Positions 1 to 8,361 of a stretch of 64,000 nt of DNA are shown here, one piece after another. A program made the translations under genes and the position numbers. The stretch covers positions 1 to 64,000 of the forward strand of contig CALAXT010000032.1 of assembly GCA_937895435.1 (NCBI GenBank). Reading direction: 5' to 3'. The stretch's first letter is position 1. Every line of letters begins with the position of its first letter. Below the pieces are notes generated by a model. It ran no database searches. It saw only the letters and a program-made list of their open reading frames with translations, and was not told the origin of the DNA. The stretch is from an uncultured Paracoccaceae bacterium (GTDB taxonomy: Bacteria > Pseudomonadota > Alphaproteobacteria > Rhodobacterales > Rhodobacteraceae).

Positions 1-358
1 CGTTCCAGACGGTTTGCTGGGTTTGCAGCAGTTTGCGCGCGTCTTCATTGATCAGGGTCAGTTGCTGGGCGGGGGTATAACCCTCAGAGGCCGACATCGC
101 ATTGCCCGATCGGGCCAATTCACGCAGCCCTGCCACGCGCACGGTATAGAATTCGTCCAAATTGGTGGCTGAAATCGACAAAAACCGCAGCCGTTCCAAA
201 AGCGGCACATTGATGTTGCAGGCCTCTTCGACCACGCGCCAGTTAAATGCCAGCCAAGACATTTCACGGTTAAAAAACCGCCTTGGGCCGGTCATTTCTG
301 CCTCGGGCAGGCGAACGGCGGGTGGAATCGGGCTGTTGAGAAAATCGGCGTTTGTCAT
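1..358 (-). CDS. ppk: Polyphosphate kinase 1, N-terminal part (cut by window edge)
   Basis: The 119 residues visible match the N domain of polyphosphate kinase 1, which makes inorganic polyphosphate from ATP. The diagnostic stretch FFNREMSWLAFNWRV (about residues 28-42) is followed by NVPLLERLRFLSISATNLDE and then YTVRVAGL, all typical of the family. The ATG at 358 gives the expected short lead-in before this block. The catalytic histidine domains lie outside the window. The gene starts 7 bases after the stop of hdaA and is probably co-transcribed with hdaA and the AI-2E permease, an arrangement common in Rhodobacterales. Identification is secure although about four fifths of the protein is missing. 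Confidence 0.95.
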   Translation of the reverse strand, partial: MTNADFLNSPIPPAVRLPEAEMTGPRRFFNREMSWLAFNWRVVEEACNINVPLLERLRFLSISATNLDEFYTVRVAGLRELARSGNAMSASEGYTPAQQLTLINEDARKLLQTQQTVWN

Positions 359-365
359 ACCGCGA

Positions 366-1070
366 TCATAGCAATGAATTTTGACTGTGTAAGGGGATGC
401 GTTCGGCCTGATCCAACACTTGGGCCGCCAATATGCGGGTGATGGCGCGCTGCTCTGTCAGGGCTTGGGCATCAAGCCGCGCGGCCAAATCGCGCGCGGC
501 ATGGGCAGACCGTTCCATCCGGCGCAGCACATAAGTCACCACCTCGGGTGGGACGGTGAGTTGGCGATCGGCGAAGTGTTTGACCAAAATTCCGGCCAAC
601 AGGGCATCATCGGGGGTGGCCAGCGTGGCCAGCGGCAGTGCCTGCAGGCGGCTGGCCAGATCGGGAAGGGTGATGGGCCAGCGATTTGGGGCGGTGCGCG
701 CGGTGATCAGCAGCCGCCCACCCGCCGCAGTTTGCAGATTGTGCAGATGAAACAGTGCATGTTCCCCTGCAGGATCACCGGCGATTTCATCGGCGTTTTC
801 GACGACCAACGCAGCTGGCAAATCTTTTGAAGCGTTGGCCGTCAGATCTTGGGCGTGCCAAATCTGGCCCCGCTGTTCTGTGGCCCAAATATGAGCAATA
901 TGGGTTTTACCAGAACCAGGCGGCCCAATCAGCACCATTTTCCCGGTGGGCCAACTGTGTGGGGCCTCGACCACAGCCAATGCCTGCGCGTTTGATGGTG
1001 CGGTCAAAAAATCCTGGCGCCGCAGGGCTTGGGCGATTGGCAGATCAAATGTCATTTGGCGGGGGGGCAT
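366..1070 (-). CDS. hdaA: DnaA-related regulator of replication initiation, HdaA/Hda type
   Basis: A 234-residue AAA+ protein resembling the nucleotide-binding part of DnaA but without its DNA-binding domain IV. In the Hda family this protein, bound to the replication clamp, triggers ATP hydrolysis by DnaA and so limits re-initiation. Visible features are an N-terminal QMTFDLP segment (residues 5-11) that fits a clamp-binding motif, the Walker A loop GPPGSGKTH (49-57), a Walker B-like strand ending NADE near 92-95, and a DLASRLQA sensor/arginine segment. I chose the ATG at 1070 because relatives begin just before the FDLP motif. An in-frame ATG at 1085 overlaps the stop of the upstream permease and could allow coupled translation. 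Walker B reads ENADE rather than DDxD, as in many Hda proteins. Confidence 0.85.
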   Translation of the reverse strand: MPPRQMTFDLPIAQALRRQDFLTAPSNAQALAVVEAPHSWPTGKMVLIGPPGSGKTHIAHIWATEQRGQIWHAQDLTANASKDLPAALVVENADEIAGDPAGEHALFHLHNLQTAAGGRLLITARTAPNRWPITLPDLASRLQALPLATLATPDDALLAGILVKHFADRQLTVPPEVVTYVLRRMERSAHAARDLAARLDAQALTEQRAITRILAAQVLDQAERIPLHSQNSLL

Positions 1071-1074
1071 GGCG

Positions 1075-2139
1075 TTAATCGTCATCAGGGGCCAGTCCGC
1101 GATACAGGCGGCCCGTTTTATATTGTGCAATGCCAAAGCGTGACAAAACCCCAATGGCTGCGGCCACCGGCACCGCCACCATCATACCAACAAACCCGAA
1201 AATTGAGCCAAATGCCGACAGTGCGAACAGCAACCACACCGGATGCAGCCCGACAGAGCCACCAACCAGCTTTGGCACCAGCACGTTGCCTTCAAGCATT
1301 TGGCCCAGAAAAAACAGCCCAATCACCACCGCAATCCAGATTGGATCATTCCAAAATTGAAACAGGGCAAGCCCAATGGCCAAAACACCACCGACAATCG
1401 CCCCGATATAGGGAATAAACGAAATCATACCGGTGACCGCCCCCACCACCATGCCAAACTGCATGCCCACCAGCATCAGCCCACCCGCATAATAGATGGC
1501 CAATACCCCGCAGACCGACAGCTGACCGCGCACAAAACCTGCCAAAACCGTGTCAATATCACGCATGAGGGTGCGGATGGTTTCAGCGTGGTCGCGCGGC
1601 AAAAGGGTATCAATTTGGGCCACCATCCTGTCCCAGTCGAGCAGCAGATAAAACGCCACCACAGGTGCTACGATCATGAAAACCAGCGCATTCAGCACAT
1701 TCATTGCCGATGAAAGCACCCCATTTAACAGTGTGCCACCGCGTTCTTGGATGATCCGGCCAATCGCGGGCAGGGTTTGGCGCAATGGGCTGTCGGCTTC
1801 GAACTGATGGGGGAATAGTTCAGCCAAGCTTGTTTGCAGGCGCAGGAAAATTCCAGGTGCTGCATTGGCCAGTGCGATGCTTTGATGCACCAAAAGCGGT
1901 ATCAGCAGCAGTGCCGCCGCCAAAAAGATAAGTGCAGCCGAGACCGAAATCGTGGCGGTTGCGGCCGTTCGCGACAGGCCCAGACGTTCCAGCCGATCGG
2001 CCAAAGGATCGAGAAAATAGGCAATGGCGCCCCCGACGATAAAGGGTAAGATTACATTGCCCAAGAACCAAAGCATGGCCAAAAATACCGCTGCCGCGAT
2101 GCCCCAATAGATCACTTGTTTTTGTACCGGCAATGCCAT
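1075..2139 (-). CDS. AI-2E family (PerM-like) membrane transporter
   Basis: A 354-residue integral membrane protein of the AI-2E transporter (formerly UPF0118) family. Hydrophobic segments start with a long pair at residues 10-42, then 57-88, a loop region of about 60 residues, and a cluster of five or six in the second half. The family motif region with PYIGAIVGGVLA and the HPVWLLFALSAFGSIFGFVG block are both present. Substrates in this family are varied and mostly unknown; named members export autoinducer-2 or act as sodium/proton antiporters, so I assign no substrate. The stop codon overlaps the alternative hdaA start, and the three genes AI-2E, hdaA and ppk appear to form one operon. Confidence 0.85.
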   Translation of the reverse strand: MALPVQKQVIYWGIAAAVFLAMLWFLGNVILPFIVGGAIAYFLDPLADRLERLGLSRTAATATISVSAALIFLAAALLLIPLLVHQSIALANAAPGIFLRLQTSLAELFPHQFEADSPLRQTLPAIGRIIQERGGTLLNGVLSSAMNVLNALVFMIVAPVVAFYLLLDWDRMVAQIDTLLPRDHAETIRTLMRDIDTVLAGFVRGQLSVCGVLAIYYAGGLMLVGMQFGMVVGAVTGMISFIPYIGAIVGGVLAIGLALFQFWNDPIWIAVVIGLFFLGQMLEGNVLVPKLVGGSVGLHPVWLLFALSAFGSIFGFVGMMVAVPVAAAIGVLSRFGIAQYKTGRLYRGLAPDDD

Positions 2140-2159
2140 GCGCCTGTCCCCTTTTGTCC

Positions 2160-2189
2160 TCTATAGCGTGCAATACGCGCGTGCGCCAA
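2160..2189 (-). promoter_or_regulatory. Candidate sigma-70 type promoter for the AI-2E-hdaA-ppk operon
   Basis: On the minus strand TTGGCG (2189-2184) and TATAGA (2165-2160) are separated by 18 bases, with the start codon about 20 bases further on. Agreement with the -10 consensus is good; the assignment is inferred from sequence only. Confidence 0.45.
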
Positions 2190-2303
2190 TATCCAAGGCG
2201 GGATCCAAGGTGGGGTTTGTGAACAAGACGGTGCGGTATTGATGGTTTCCGGGGGGCGGCGGCTTGTTGGAGGGGTATGAAGGGCAATGGCTTTGGCCGC
2301 TGT

Positions 2304-2324
2304 CTGATGTCTGATGTCTGATGT
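2304..2324. repeat. Three tandem copies of a 7-base unit (CTGATGT) before proS
   Basis: CTGATGT occurs three times head to tail, with partial copies on both sides (2301-2326). It lies 60-80 bases before the proS start, in a 245-base intergenic region that otherwise holds only the divergent permease promoter. Copy number of such repeats can change by slippage. Confidence 0.8.
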
Positions 2325-2384
2325 CTTGTCTGGCGGGGGCTTATCGCGTAACCCGAGGAAAATCGGTCTTTAAGGAACCCCACC

Positions 2385-3725
2385 ATGCGCCTGACCCGCT
2401 ATTTTCTGCCCGTGCTGAAAGAAACCCCTGCCGAGGCGCAGATTGTCAGCCATCGCCTGATGCTGCGTGCTGGCATGATCAAGCAACAGGCCGCTGGCAT
2501 TTATTCATGGTTGCCGCTGGGGCTGAAAGTGCTGCGCCGCATCGAGCAGATCGTGCATGAAGAACAAGAGCGCGCTGGCCATATTGCGTTGCTGATGCCA
2601 ACGTTGCAGCCTGCTGATCTGTGGCGCGAAAGCGGCCGCTATGATGACTATGGCGAAGAAATGCTGCGCATCACCGATCGCCACAAACGTGAAATGCTCT
2701 ATGGTCCGACCAACGAAGAGATGATCACAGATATCTTCCGGTCAAACGTCGAAAGCTACAAACAGCTGCCCCTAACGCTGTACCACATTCAATGGAAATT
2801 TCGTGATGAGGTCCGACCGCGCTTTGGTGTGATGCGGGGGCGCGAGTTTTTGATGAAAGATGGCTATACCTTTGACATCGACAAAGACGCGGCGCTGCAT
2901 GCCTATAACCGCCATATGGTCAGTTATCTGCGCACCTATGAACGGATGGGCCTGACCGCCATTCCTATGCGTGCCGATTCTGGCCCGATTGGTGGTGATG
3001 ACACGCATGAATTTTTGGTGTTGGCCAGCACGGGCGAATCAGAAGTGTTTTATGATGCCGCGGTGACGGATCTGCATTTGGGAGATCGTGAGATCGATTA
3101 TGCGGACCGCGCAGGGGTCAAGGCGGTGTGTGATGAGTTTACGACGCTTTACGCACGCACAGATGAAACCCACGATGCAGCCCTGTTTGATGCCATTCCA
3201 CCAGAGCGGCGCCGCGTCGGGCGTGGGATCGAAGTGGGGCAGATCTTTTATTTTGGAACAAAATATTCTGACCCAATGAAGGCCAATGTTGTCAATGACC
3301 AAGGTGCGCGGGTGCCTGTGCACATGGGCAGTCATGGGATTGGGGTAAGCCGGCTGCTGGGGGCCATTATTGAGGCTAGCCATGATGAGCGTGGGATCAT
3401 CTGGCCTGAGGGCGTGACGCCGTTTGCGGTGGGAATTGTTAATCTGAAACAGGGTGACAGCGCCACTGATGCGGCCTGTGAGGGGCTTTATGCGGCTGTG
3501 CAGGCCACGGGGCTTGAGCCGCTCTATGATGACCGCGACGATCGCGCGGGCGCCAAATTTGCGACGATGGATCTGATCGGTTTGCCTTGGCGCATCACTG
3601 TCGGGCCGCGTGGTTTGGCCAATGGCGTGGTCGAACTGACAGAGCGTCGCACAGGTGTGAGCGTTGAGATGACGGCTGAGGCGGCGGTTGCACGGTTGGT
3701 AGAGATTTACGCTTTGCACCGCTGA
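2385..3725 (+). CDS. proS: Prolyl-tRNA synthetase, short form without INS editing domain
   Basis: A 446-residue class II aminoacyl-tRNA synthetase that charges tRNA-Pro. Seen in order: the N-terminal signature [19 protein letters not shown] at 107-112, motif 2 ([10 protein letters not shown] then [10 protein letters not shown], 139-159) and motif 3 around [15 protein letters not shown] near 310, followed by the anticodon-binding domain. Bacterial ProS of the E. coli type is about 570 residues because an INS editing domain sits between motifs 2 and 3. That insertion is absent here, as in most alphaproteobacteria, so clearance of Ala-tRNA-Pro probably depends on a separate trans-editing protein that is not in this window. 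The ATG at 2385 follows an AAGGAA ribosome-binding site. Confidence 0.97.
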   Translation: MRLTRYFLPVLKETPAEAQIVSHRLMLRAGMIKQQAAGIYSWLPLGLKVLRRIEQIVHEEQERAGHIALLMPTLQPADLWRESGRYDDYGEEMLRITDRHKREMLYGPTNEEMITDIFRSNVESYKQLPLTLYHIQWKFRDEVRPRFGVMRGREFLMKDGYTFDIDKDAALHAYNRHMVSYLRTYERMGLTAIPMRADSGPIGGDDTHEFLVLASTGESEVFYDAAVTDLHLGDREIDYADRAGVKAVCDEFTTLYARTDETHDAALFDAIPPERRRVGRGIEVGQIFYFGTKYSDPMKANVVNDQGARVPVHMGSHGIGVSRLLGAIIEASHDERGIIWPEGVTPFAVGIVNLKQGDSATDAACEGLYAAVQATGLEPLYDDRDDRAGAKFATMDLIGLPWRITVGPRGLANGVVELTERRTGVSVEMTAEAAVARLVEIYALHR

Positions 3726-3766
3726 GCCTTTGGCGGTTTTTTTCAGTGTTGTGACAGAAAAAAGGT

Positions 3767-3810
3767 GGGGGCTCTGCCCCCGCCGCCCTGAGCGGGCGGC
3801 CCCCCCGGGA
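3767..3810. repeat. Double-hairpin GC-rich intergenic repeat after proS
   Basis: Two perfect hairpins follow one another: GGGGGC-TCT-GCCCCC (3767-3781) and GCCGCCC-TGAGC-GGGCGGC (3782-3800), then a C run and GGGATATTT. Elements of this look are scattered between genes in many Rhodobacterales genomes. It lies between the convergent proS and arsJ genes and may act as a two-way transcription barrier. Confidence 0.65.
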
Positions 3811-3843
3811 TATTTGGCAACGAAAGATTTGTGCCCGCCGGGA

Positions 3844-5133
3844 TCAGGGGCGCAATTTTCCGGCGGCCCAAGCCGAGATCGCGGTAAAGGCTGTGGCGGT
3901 TGCTAGGCAAAGCGTAAGGCCGCCCATGCTGAAGCTGAGGCCAGATAGAAGCGTTCCAAGAAGCCTGCCGGCGGCATTTGCCATGTAATAAAAGCCCACA
4001 TCCATCGTGACCCGTTCATCTTTAGAGAAAGCCAAGATCAGGTAGGAATGTAGGGCTGAGTTCAGTGCGAATACCGCGGCAAAAAGCATAAGACCTGTGA
4101 TCAGCAGTTCAGTGCGCCCAAGGGTGCTGAAAAGTGCTGGGGCGGGGCTGTCGGACGCTGGGATTACATAGATGCCCAATGTGAGGGCTGCGAGCAGTGC
4201 GCACAGGGCAATTGCCCAGGTTTTGGCCCCAGCCATCAGGCTTGCTGTTGATCGATGGGTGGCCCCCAGCAGGTTGGGGGCGGCCGCTTGGACCATGCCA
4301 TAAAAGATCACCCAGCTTGCCATGAACCCGCCGACGAGGAAGAAAGCGGTGCGATTGCCATCACTGCTGCCATCAGACAGCACGGATTGGAAATAAATGG
4401 GCACGCCCACGACGAACCAGATATCGCGCGCGCCAAATAGAAAAACACGCGCGAGCGATAGCCAGTTGACGTTGTGCGATGTTGAGAAGACCTGCGAGAA
4501 TTTTGTGCCTTTGCGCCGGGCAGACAGGCCCGCAGGCATCAGCGTGGCAACCGTTCCCAAAACCAGTGCCAGTGCTGTTGCCATGCTGAGCAATGCACCC
4601 TGAAAGCCTGCGGCTGATAAAAGAGCGGCGCCGATCAAAAAGCCGAGGCCTTTGACCGCGTTTTTTGAGCCAGTGAGCAGAGCCACCCAGCGAAACAGCG
4701 TGGCGCCAGCCTGGGGGGCCAGAAGTTTGACCGCTGATTTGGCTGACATCTTTGCCAAATCTTTTGCAACGCCGCTGGCGCCTTGGACGGCCATGACATA
4801 GGCGACTGAGGCACCAATTGCCCAGTTGGGGTCGAGTTGGGCCAAAGCTATAAGCGCCAGAACCTGGCCGCTGATGCCTGCAAACAGCGTGAACCTGAGG
4901 CCAAGGCGAGCGGCGATAAAGCCCGCGCCCAAATTGGTGACAATGCCCGCTATTTCATAAAGTACAAAGAGATAGGCGAGGGTAAGCGGGCTGAAGCCCA
5001 GTGTATGAAAGTGCAAAAGCACCAGCATGCGCAGCGCACCATCGCTGAGCATAAACGCCCAATAGGCGGCTGTGACCGCGCCATAAGCGGCAATGTCTGC
5101 GCGCCGTGGCGCGCTTTCACGCTTTGTGGTCAT
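3844..5133 (-). CDS. arsJ: ArsJ, 1-arseno-3-phosphoglycerate efflux transporter (MFS)
   Basis: A 429-residue major facilitator protein with about 11-12 hydrophobic segments spread over its whole length. The segments [20 protein letters not shown] and [20 protein letters not shown] near the N terminus, and the basic, Gly/Ser-rich loop [23 protein letters not shown], are characteristic of ArsJ rather than of drug efflux pumps. ArsJ exports 1-arseno-3-phosphoglycerate made when GAPDH uses arsenate in place of phosphate; the compound then falls apart outside the cell. The gene overlaps the preceding GAPDH gene by 4 bases (ATGA), the classic gapdh-arsJ pairing, which makes the assignment firm. Regulation is presumably by the ArsR domain at the head of the operon. 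Confidence 0.93.
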   Translation of the reverse strand: MTTKRESAPRRADIAAYGAVTAAYWAFMLSDGALRMLVLLHFHTLGFSPLTLAYLFVLYEIAGIVTNLGAGFIAARLGLRFTLFAGISGQVLALIALAQLDPNWAIGASVAYVMAVQGASGVAKDLAKMSAKSAVKLLAPQAGATLFRWVALLTGSKNAVKGLGFLIGAALLSAAGFQGALLSMATALALVLGTVATLMPAGLSARRKGTKFSQVFSTSHNVNWLSLARVFLFGARDIWFVVGVPIYFQSVLSDGSSDGNRTAFFLVGGFMASWVIFYGMVQAAAPNLLGATHRSTASLMAGAKTWAIALCALLAALTLGIYVIPASDSPAPALFSTLGRTELLITGLMLFAAVFALNSALHSYLILAFSKDERVTMDVGFYYMANAAGRLLGTLLSGLSFSMGGLTLCLATATAFTAISAWAAGKLRP

Positions 5134-6128
5134 CGTGATGCGCCCACCATGAGCGCCACATCAACCAGCCGGTGCGCATAGCCCATTTCATTGTCATACC
5201 AGGCATAGATTTTCACTTGGGTGCCATTCACGACCATGGTTGAGAGTGCGTCGATAATGCTTGAGCGGGTATCATTGACGTAATCTGCCGATACGAGCGG
5301 CCGTGTCTCATATCCTAATATCCCGGCCAGCGGTCCTTGAGCTGCCGCTTGAAGCATGTCGTTTACCTCGGCCACGGTTGTTGGCCGCTCGACTTCAAAG
5401 ACGCAATCGGTGAGTGAGGCGTTTAGCAGCGGCACGCGGACGGCATGGCCATTCAGCCGCCCGGCCAGTTCGGGATAGATCAGCGCAATTGCCGTGGCGC
5501 TGCCAGTGGTGGTGGGCACCAGCGAGGTCAGCGCTGAGCGGGCGCGGCGCAAATCTTTGGCGGGTCGATCGACCATGGTTTGGGTATTGGTCACGTTGTG
5601 AATGGTGGTGATAGAGCCGTGGCGGATTTTGAGCCCGTCGTGGATCACTTTCACAACGGGAGCCAGGCAATTGGTCGTGCAGCTGGCGGCTGTGACGATT
5701 CTGTGGCGCTTTGGGTTATACGCGTCGTTGTTGATGCCATAGACAATATTCGCGGCATCCCCGTCTTTGACCGGAGCCGAGACAACGACTTTGGCCACGC
5801 CCGCCTGAAAATACGGCTCAAGTGCTGCCGCCCTAGTGAAGGCGCCTGTGCAGTCAATCATCACGTCCACCCCGTTCAGTGGCAGATCTTCAATTCGGCG
5901 GGCGTTGTGCAGTGGAATGTCGGTGCCATTGATGCTTATTGCGCCGGGTTTGGCTGCGAAATCGGCGGCCCAGCGGCCATGCACGCTGTCAAATTCTAGC
6001 AAATGCGCATGGGTGGCGGCATCGCCCACGGCGTCATTGATCCAGGCAATTTTGGCGCCATGTTCCAGCAGCGCGCGCAGGGCCAATTTGCCGATGCGGC
6101 CCATTCCGTTCAAAGCGTATGTGGTCAT
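5130..6128 (-). CDS. ArsJ-associated glyceraldehyde-3-phosphate dehydrogenase
   Basis: A 332-residue GAPDH of the type found with ArsJ. It carries the NAD-binding start [14 protein letters not shown], the catalytic cysteine in SCTTNC (Cys150) and the catalytic histidine in TTIHNVTN (His177), and ends with the canonical [14 protein letters not shown]. The HNVTN segment replaces the HAYT(N/D) of ordinary glycolytic enzymes, a feature of this arsenic-linked subgroup. It is expected to form 1-arseno-3-phosphoglycerate from glyceraldehyde-3-phosphate and arsenate, which ArsJ then exports. Start and stop codons overlap the neighbouring genes on both sides (ATGA), so translation of the three genes is probably coupled. 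A role in glycolysis is less likely given its place in the operon. Confidence 0.92.
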   Translation of the reverse strand: MTTYALNGMGRIGKLALRALLEHGAKIAWINDAVGDAATHAHLLEFDSVHGRWAADFAAKPGAISINGTDIPLHNARRIEDLPLNGVDVMIDCTGAFTRAAALEPYFQAGVAKVVVSAPVKDGDAANIVYGINNDAYNPKRHRIVTAASCTTNCLAPVVKVIHDGLKIRHGSITTIHNVTNTQTMVDRPAKDLRRARSALTSLVPTTTGSATAIALIYPELAGRLNGHAVRVPLLNASLTDCVFEVERPTTVAEVNDMLQAAAQGPLAGILGYETRPLVSADYVNDTRSSIIDALSTMVVNGTQVKIYAWYDNEMGYAHRLVDVALMVGASR

Positions 6129-6955
6129 TGGGTGGGCTTTCGTGTTGGGGGGAGGATGTGGGCGATGTCATCGAGTGCCGCTTGCAGGCTGGTGCGGGGC
6201 AGGGTGTCAAACGGCAGAGCGACAAAGGCGTGGATGCGCTGTTGCAGCGCACTGTAGACGTGTTCAATGGCTTTGGTTTGTGCGGCTGTGCCTGCTTTTT
6301 CGACCAACGGATCGGGCAGGCCCCAATGCGCGCGCACAGGGTGGCCGGGCCAGGGGGGGGCATCTTCGTTGGCGGCGCGGTCGCAGACGGTAAAGATGAA
6401 ATCAAACGGCATAGTGTTGGCGTGTTGGAGAGTGGCAAGGCTTTTGCTGCCAAGCGCCGCGATGTCGTGGCCATTTTGCATCAGCAGTGTGCGGGCGGCG
6501 GGTGCAATCTGTCCCAGCGGTTTGGTACCTGCGGAAAACACAGTGAACCGATTGCCGGCTTTGCTGCGCAAAATCGCCTCGGCTATGATCGAACGTGCGG
6601 CGTTACCAGTGCATAAAAACAAGACCCGCAGGGCGTTGCTGGCCGTTAAAGGTGGAGGGGGGCAGATGTTTGGCCGATCATTGCAGCAATCATGCGACAG
6701 ATAATCAAACGCCCCTTGTACCGCGGCCATGTCGATGCGGTAGTGCAGCGAGGTTGCATGCCGGTCTTGTGTGATCAGCCCTGCCCGCATCAAACGTGAC
6801 AGATAGGCCGACAGCGTGCTGGCACGCAGATCAAGCGCGGCTGCAATTTCACCTGCCGCCAATGCATCAGGATAGCGACGCATTAACAGCCGAAAGATGG
6901 CCAGACGTTGTGGGTGACCCAATGTTGTCAGTTGATCAAGAATCATTTTTTCCAT
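6125..6955 (-). CDS. ArsR repressor fused to low-molecular-weight-phosphatase type arsenate reductase
   Basis: A 276-residue two-domain protein. Residues 1-85 form a winged-helix ArsR domain ([15 protein letters not shown], then [18 protein letters not shown] as recognition helix). Cys90, Cys91 and Cys98 follow in a CC-x6-C pattern that resembles the arsenite site of proteobacterial ArsR proteins. Residues 108-245 form an ArsC domain with the phosphatase loop CTGNAARS (Cys115, Arg121) and a second redox cysteine at 191 (TVCDRAA). The third cysteine used by thioredoxin-linked ArsC enzymes should sit near 199, but the segment reads EDAPPWPG with Ala199. The protein probably both senses arsenic and reduces arsenate, or uses the second domain only as a sensor. 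It heads the gapdh-arsJ operon. Confidence 0.88.
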   Translation of the reverse strand: MEKMILDQLTTLGHPQRLAIFRLLMRRYPDALAAGEIAAALDLRASTLSAYLSRLMRAGLITQDRHATSLHYRIDMAAVQGAFDYLSHDCCNDRPNICPPPPLTASNALRVLFLCTGNAARSIIAEAILRSKAGNRFTVFSAGTKPLGQIAPAARTLLMQNGHDIAALGSKSLATLQHANTMPFDFIFTVCDRAANEDAPPWPGHPVRAHWGLPDPLVEKAGTAAQTKAIEHVYSALQQRIHAFVALPFDTLPRTSLQAALDDIAHILPPTRKPTQ

Positions 6956-6990
6956 ATTTCACGAATATGCGAAATAATGAAGTTTGGCAA
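6955..6990 (-). promoter_or_regulatory. ars operon promoter with overlapping ArsR-type operator
   Basis: On the minus strand TTGCCA (6990-6985) and TATTCG (6967-6962) are 17 bases apart. An inverted repeat, TATTTC at 6955-6960 and GAAATA at 6971-6976 with a 10-base centre, covers the -10 element and ends at the first base of the start codon. Transcription would begin at or within a base or two of the A of the ATG, implying a leaderless or nearly leaderless mRNA. Repressor bound here would block polymerase directly. Confidence 0.55.
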
Positions 6991-7065
6991 TCTGCCATTT
7001 GGTTGTGTGCCTTGACCTTGGGCGCGGTTGCCCCCAAGGTTTGGCCAAGTTAAGCCGAGGAATTT

Positions 7066-8361
7066 ATGTCCCACGTCCCCGCCCCGTTTTCACATTTTGA
7101 ATGGTTGATTGCTTGGCGGTATTTGCGGGCGCGTCGCGCGGATGGTGGGGTCAGTGCGATGACCTGGATCAGCCTGATTGGCATTACATTGGCAGTGTTC
7201 GCCTTGGTGGCGACTTTGGCGGTGCGCAGCGGCTTTCGCGCTGAATTTGTGGGCACCATTTTGGGCGCAAATGCCCACGTAACCGTTTATAACGCGCCCG
7301 GCTATGATGCGCAGGGCCGCTTTGGCCGTGTGATTGAAGACCCCAGTGCCATGGCCGCGCGCTTGGTAACGGTGCCCGGTGTGACACGTGCGGCCCCCTT
7401 GGTGCGGGGGCAGGTTCTGGCCACCAGCAATGGTCAGAATGCCGGTGTCGAGGTGTTTGGTATTGCCGCAGTTGATCTTGCCGCCATTCCGGCGCTCGCA
7501 AACGGGCAGGGGCCCGCGGGGGCTTGGGGCGATTTGTCAGGCTTTGCCCCGGGTGTGGCGATTGGCAGTGGTGTGGCGCAGATCTTGGGGGTTGGGGTTG
7601 GCGATGCGGTGCGGCTGATTGCGCCCGATGGTGTTAAAACGGCCTTTGGCACCAGCCCGCGTGTGGCCAGTTATGTCATCGGGTATGTTTTTTCAGCTGG
7701 GCGCTATGATATTGATCGCACACGGATTTATATGCCCATAGATGCCGCACAATCGTTTTTTAACCGCGAAGGTGTTGCCGATGAGATTGAGGTCATGCTG
7801 GCCAACCCAGAGCAGGCTGATGAATTGGCGTTGCTGTTGCAGCAGGCTGCGGGCGCGCGGGCGGTTGTGTGGACTTGGCGCGACGCATCGGGGGCATTTT
7901 TGCGTGCCTTGCAGGTGGAAGACAATGTGATGTTCGTCATCTTGGCCATTTTGGTTTTGATTGCCACGATGAACATTGTGTCGGGTTTGATCATGCTGGT
8001 GAAAAATAAGGGCCGCGATATTGGTATTTTGCGCACGATTGGCCTGTCTGAGGGGGCTGTGCTGCGGGTGTTTTTGATCTGTGGGGCGGCGACGGGGGTG
8101 ACGGGTACAGTGTTGGGGTTGATTTTGGGCTGTCTGTTTGCGCTCTACATCGACCCTGTGTTCTCGCTGGTCAATTATATCTCGGGTGGGGGGGTGTGGG
8201 ATCCGGCGATTCGAGGGATTTATGCGCTGCCGGCCAAGTTGGAATGGCCAGATGTTGCCAAGGCTGCTGGGCTTTCCCTGTTTTTATCGGCTGTGGTTAC
8301 GATTTTTCCGGCGCGGCGCGCAGCGCGCATGAACCCGGTCGAGGCGCTGCGCCATGAATGA
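7066..8361 (+). CDS. lolC: Lipoprotein-releasing ABC transporter permease, LolC/LolE family
   Basis: A 431-residue permease of the complex that pulls mature lipoproteins out of the inner membrane for transfer to LolA. It begins with the family signature FEWLIAWRYLRARR, has a first membrane span at about 29-53, a large periplasmic domain to about residue 280, and three further spans in the C-terminal 150 residues, the last ending ARRAARMNPVEALRHE. Alphaproteobacteria usually have one LolC/E-type permease that forms a homodimer, and only one is seen here. It overlaps lolD by 8 bases and the two are co-transcribed. The gene is divergent from the ars operon, with 110 bases between them. Confidence 0.93.
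   Translation: MSHVPAPFSHFEWLIAWRYLRARRADGGVSAMTWISLIGITLAVFALVATLAVRSGFRAEFVGTILGANAHVTVYNAPGYDAQGRFGRVIEDPSAMAARLVTVPGVTRAAPLVRGQVLATSNGQNAGVEVFGIAAVDLAAIPALANGQGPAGAWGDLSGFAPGVAIGSGVAQILGVGVGDAVRLIAPDGVKTAFGTSPRVASYVIGYVFSAGRYDIDRTRIYMPIDAAQSFFNREGVADEIEVMLANPEQADELALLLQQAAGARAVVWTWRDASGAFLRALQVEDNVMFVILAILVLIATMNIVSGLIMLVKNKGRDIGILRTIGLSEGAVLRVFLICGAATGVTGTVLGLILGCLFALYIDPVFSLVNYISGGGVWDPAIRGIYALPAKLEWPDVAKAAGLSLFLSAVVTIFPARRAARMNPVEALRHE

Noticed and set aside
162-371. Open frame on the plus strand over the ppk start.
   Set aside because: It is opposite the clearly conserved ppk N terminus and has no family resemblance.
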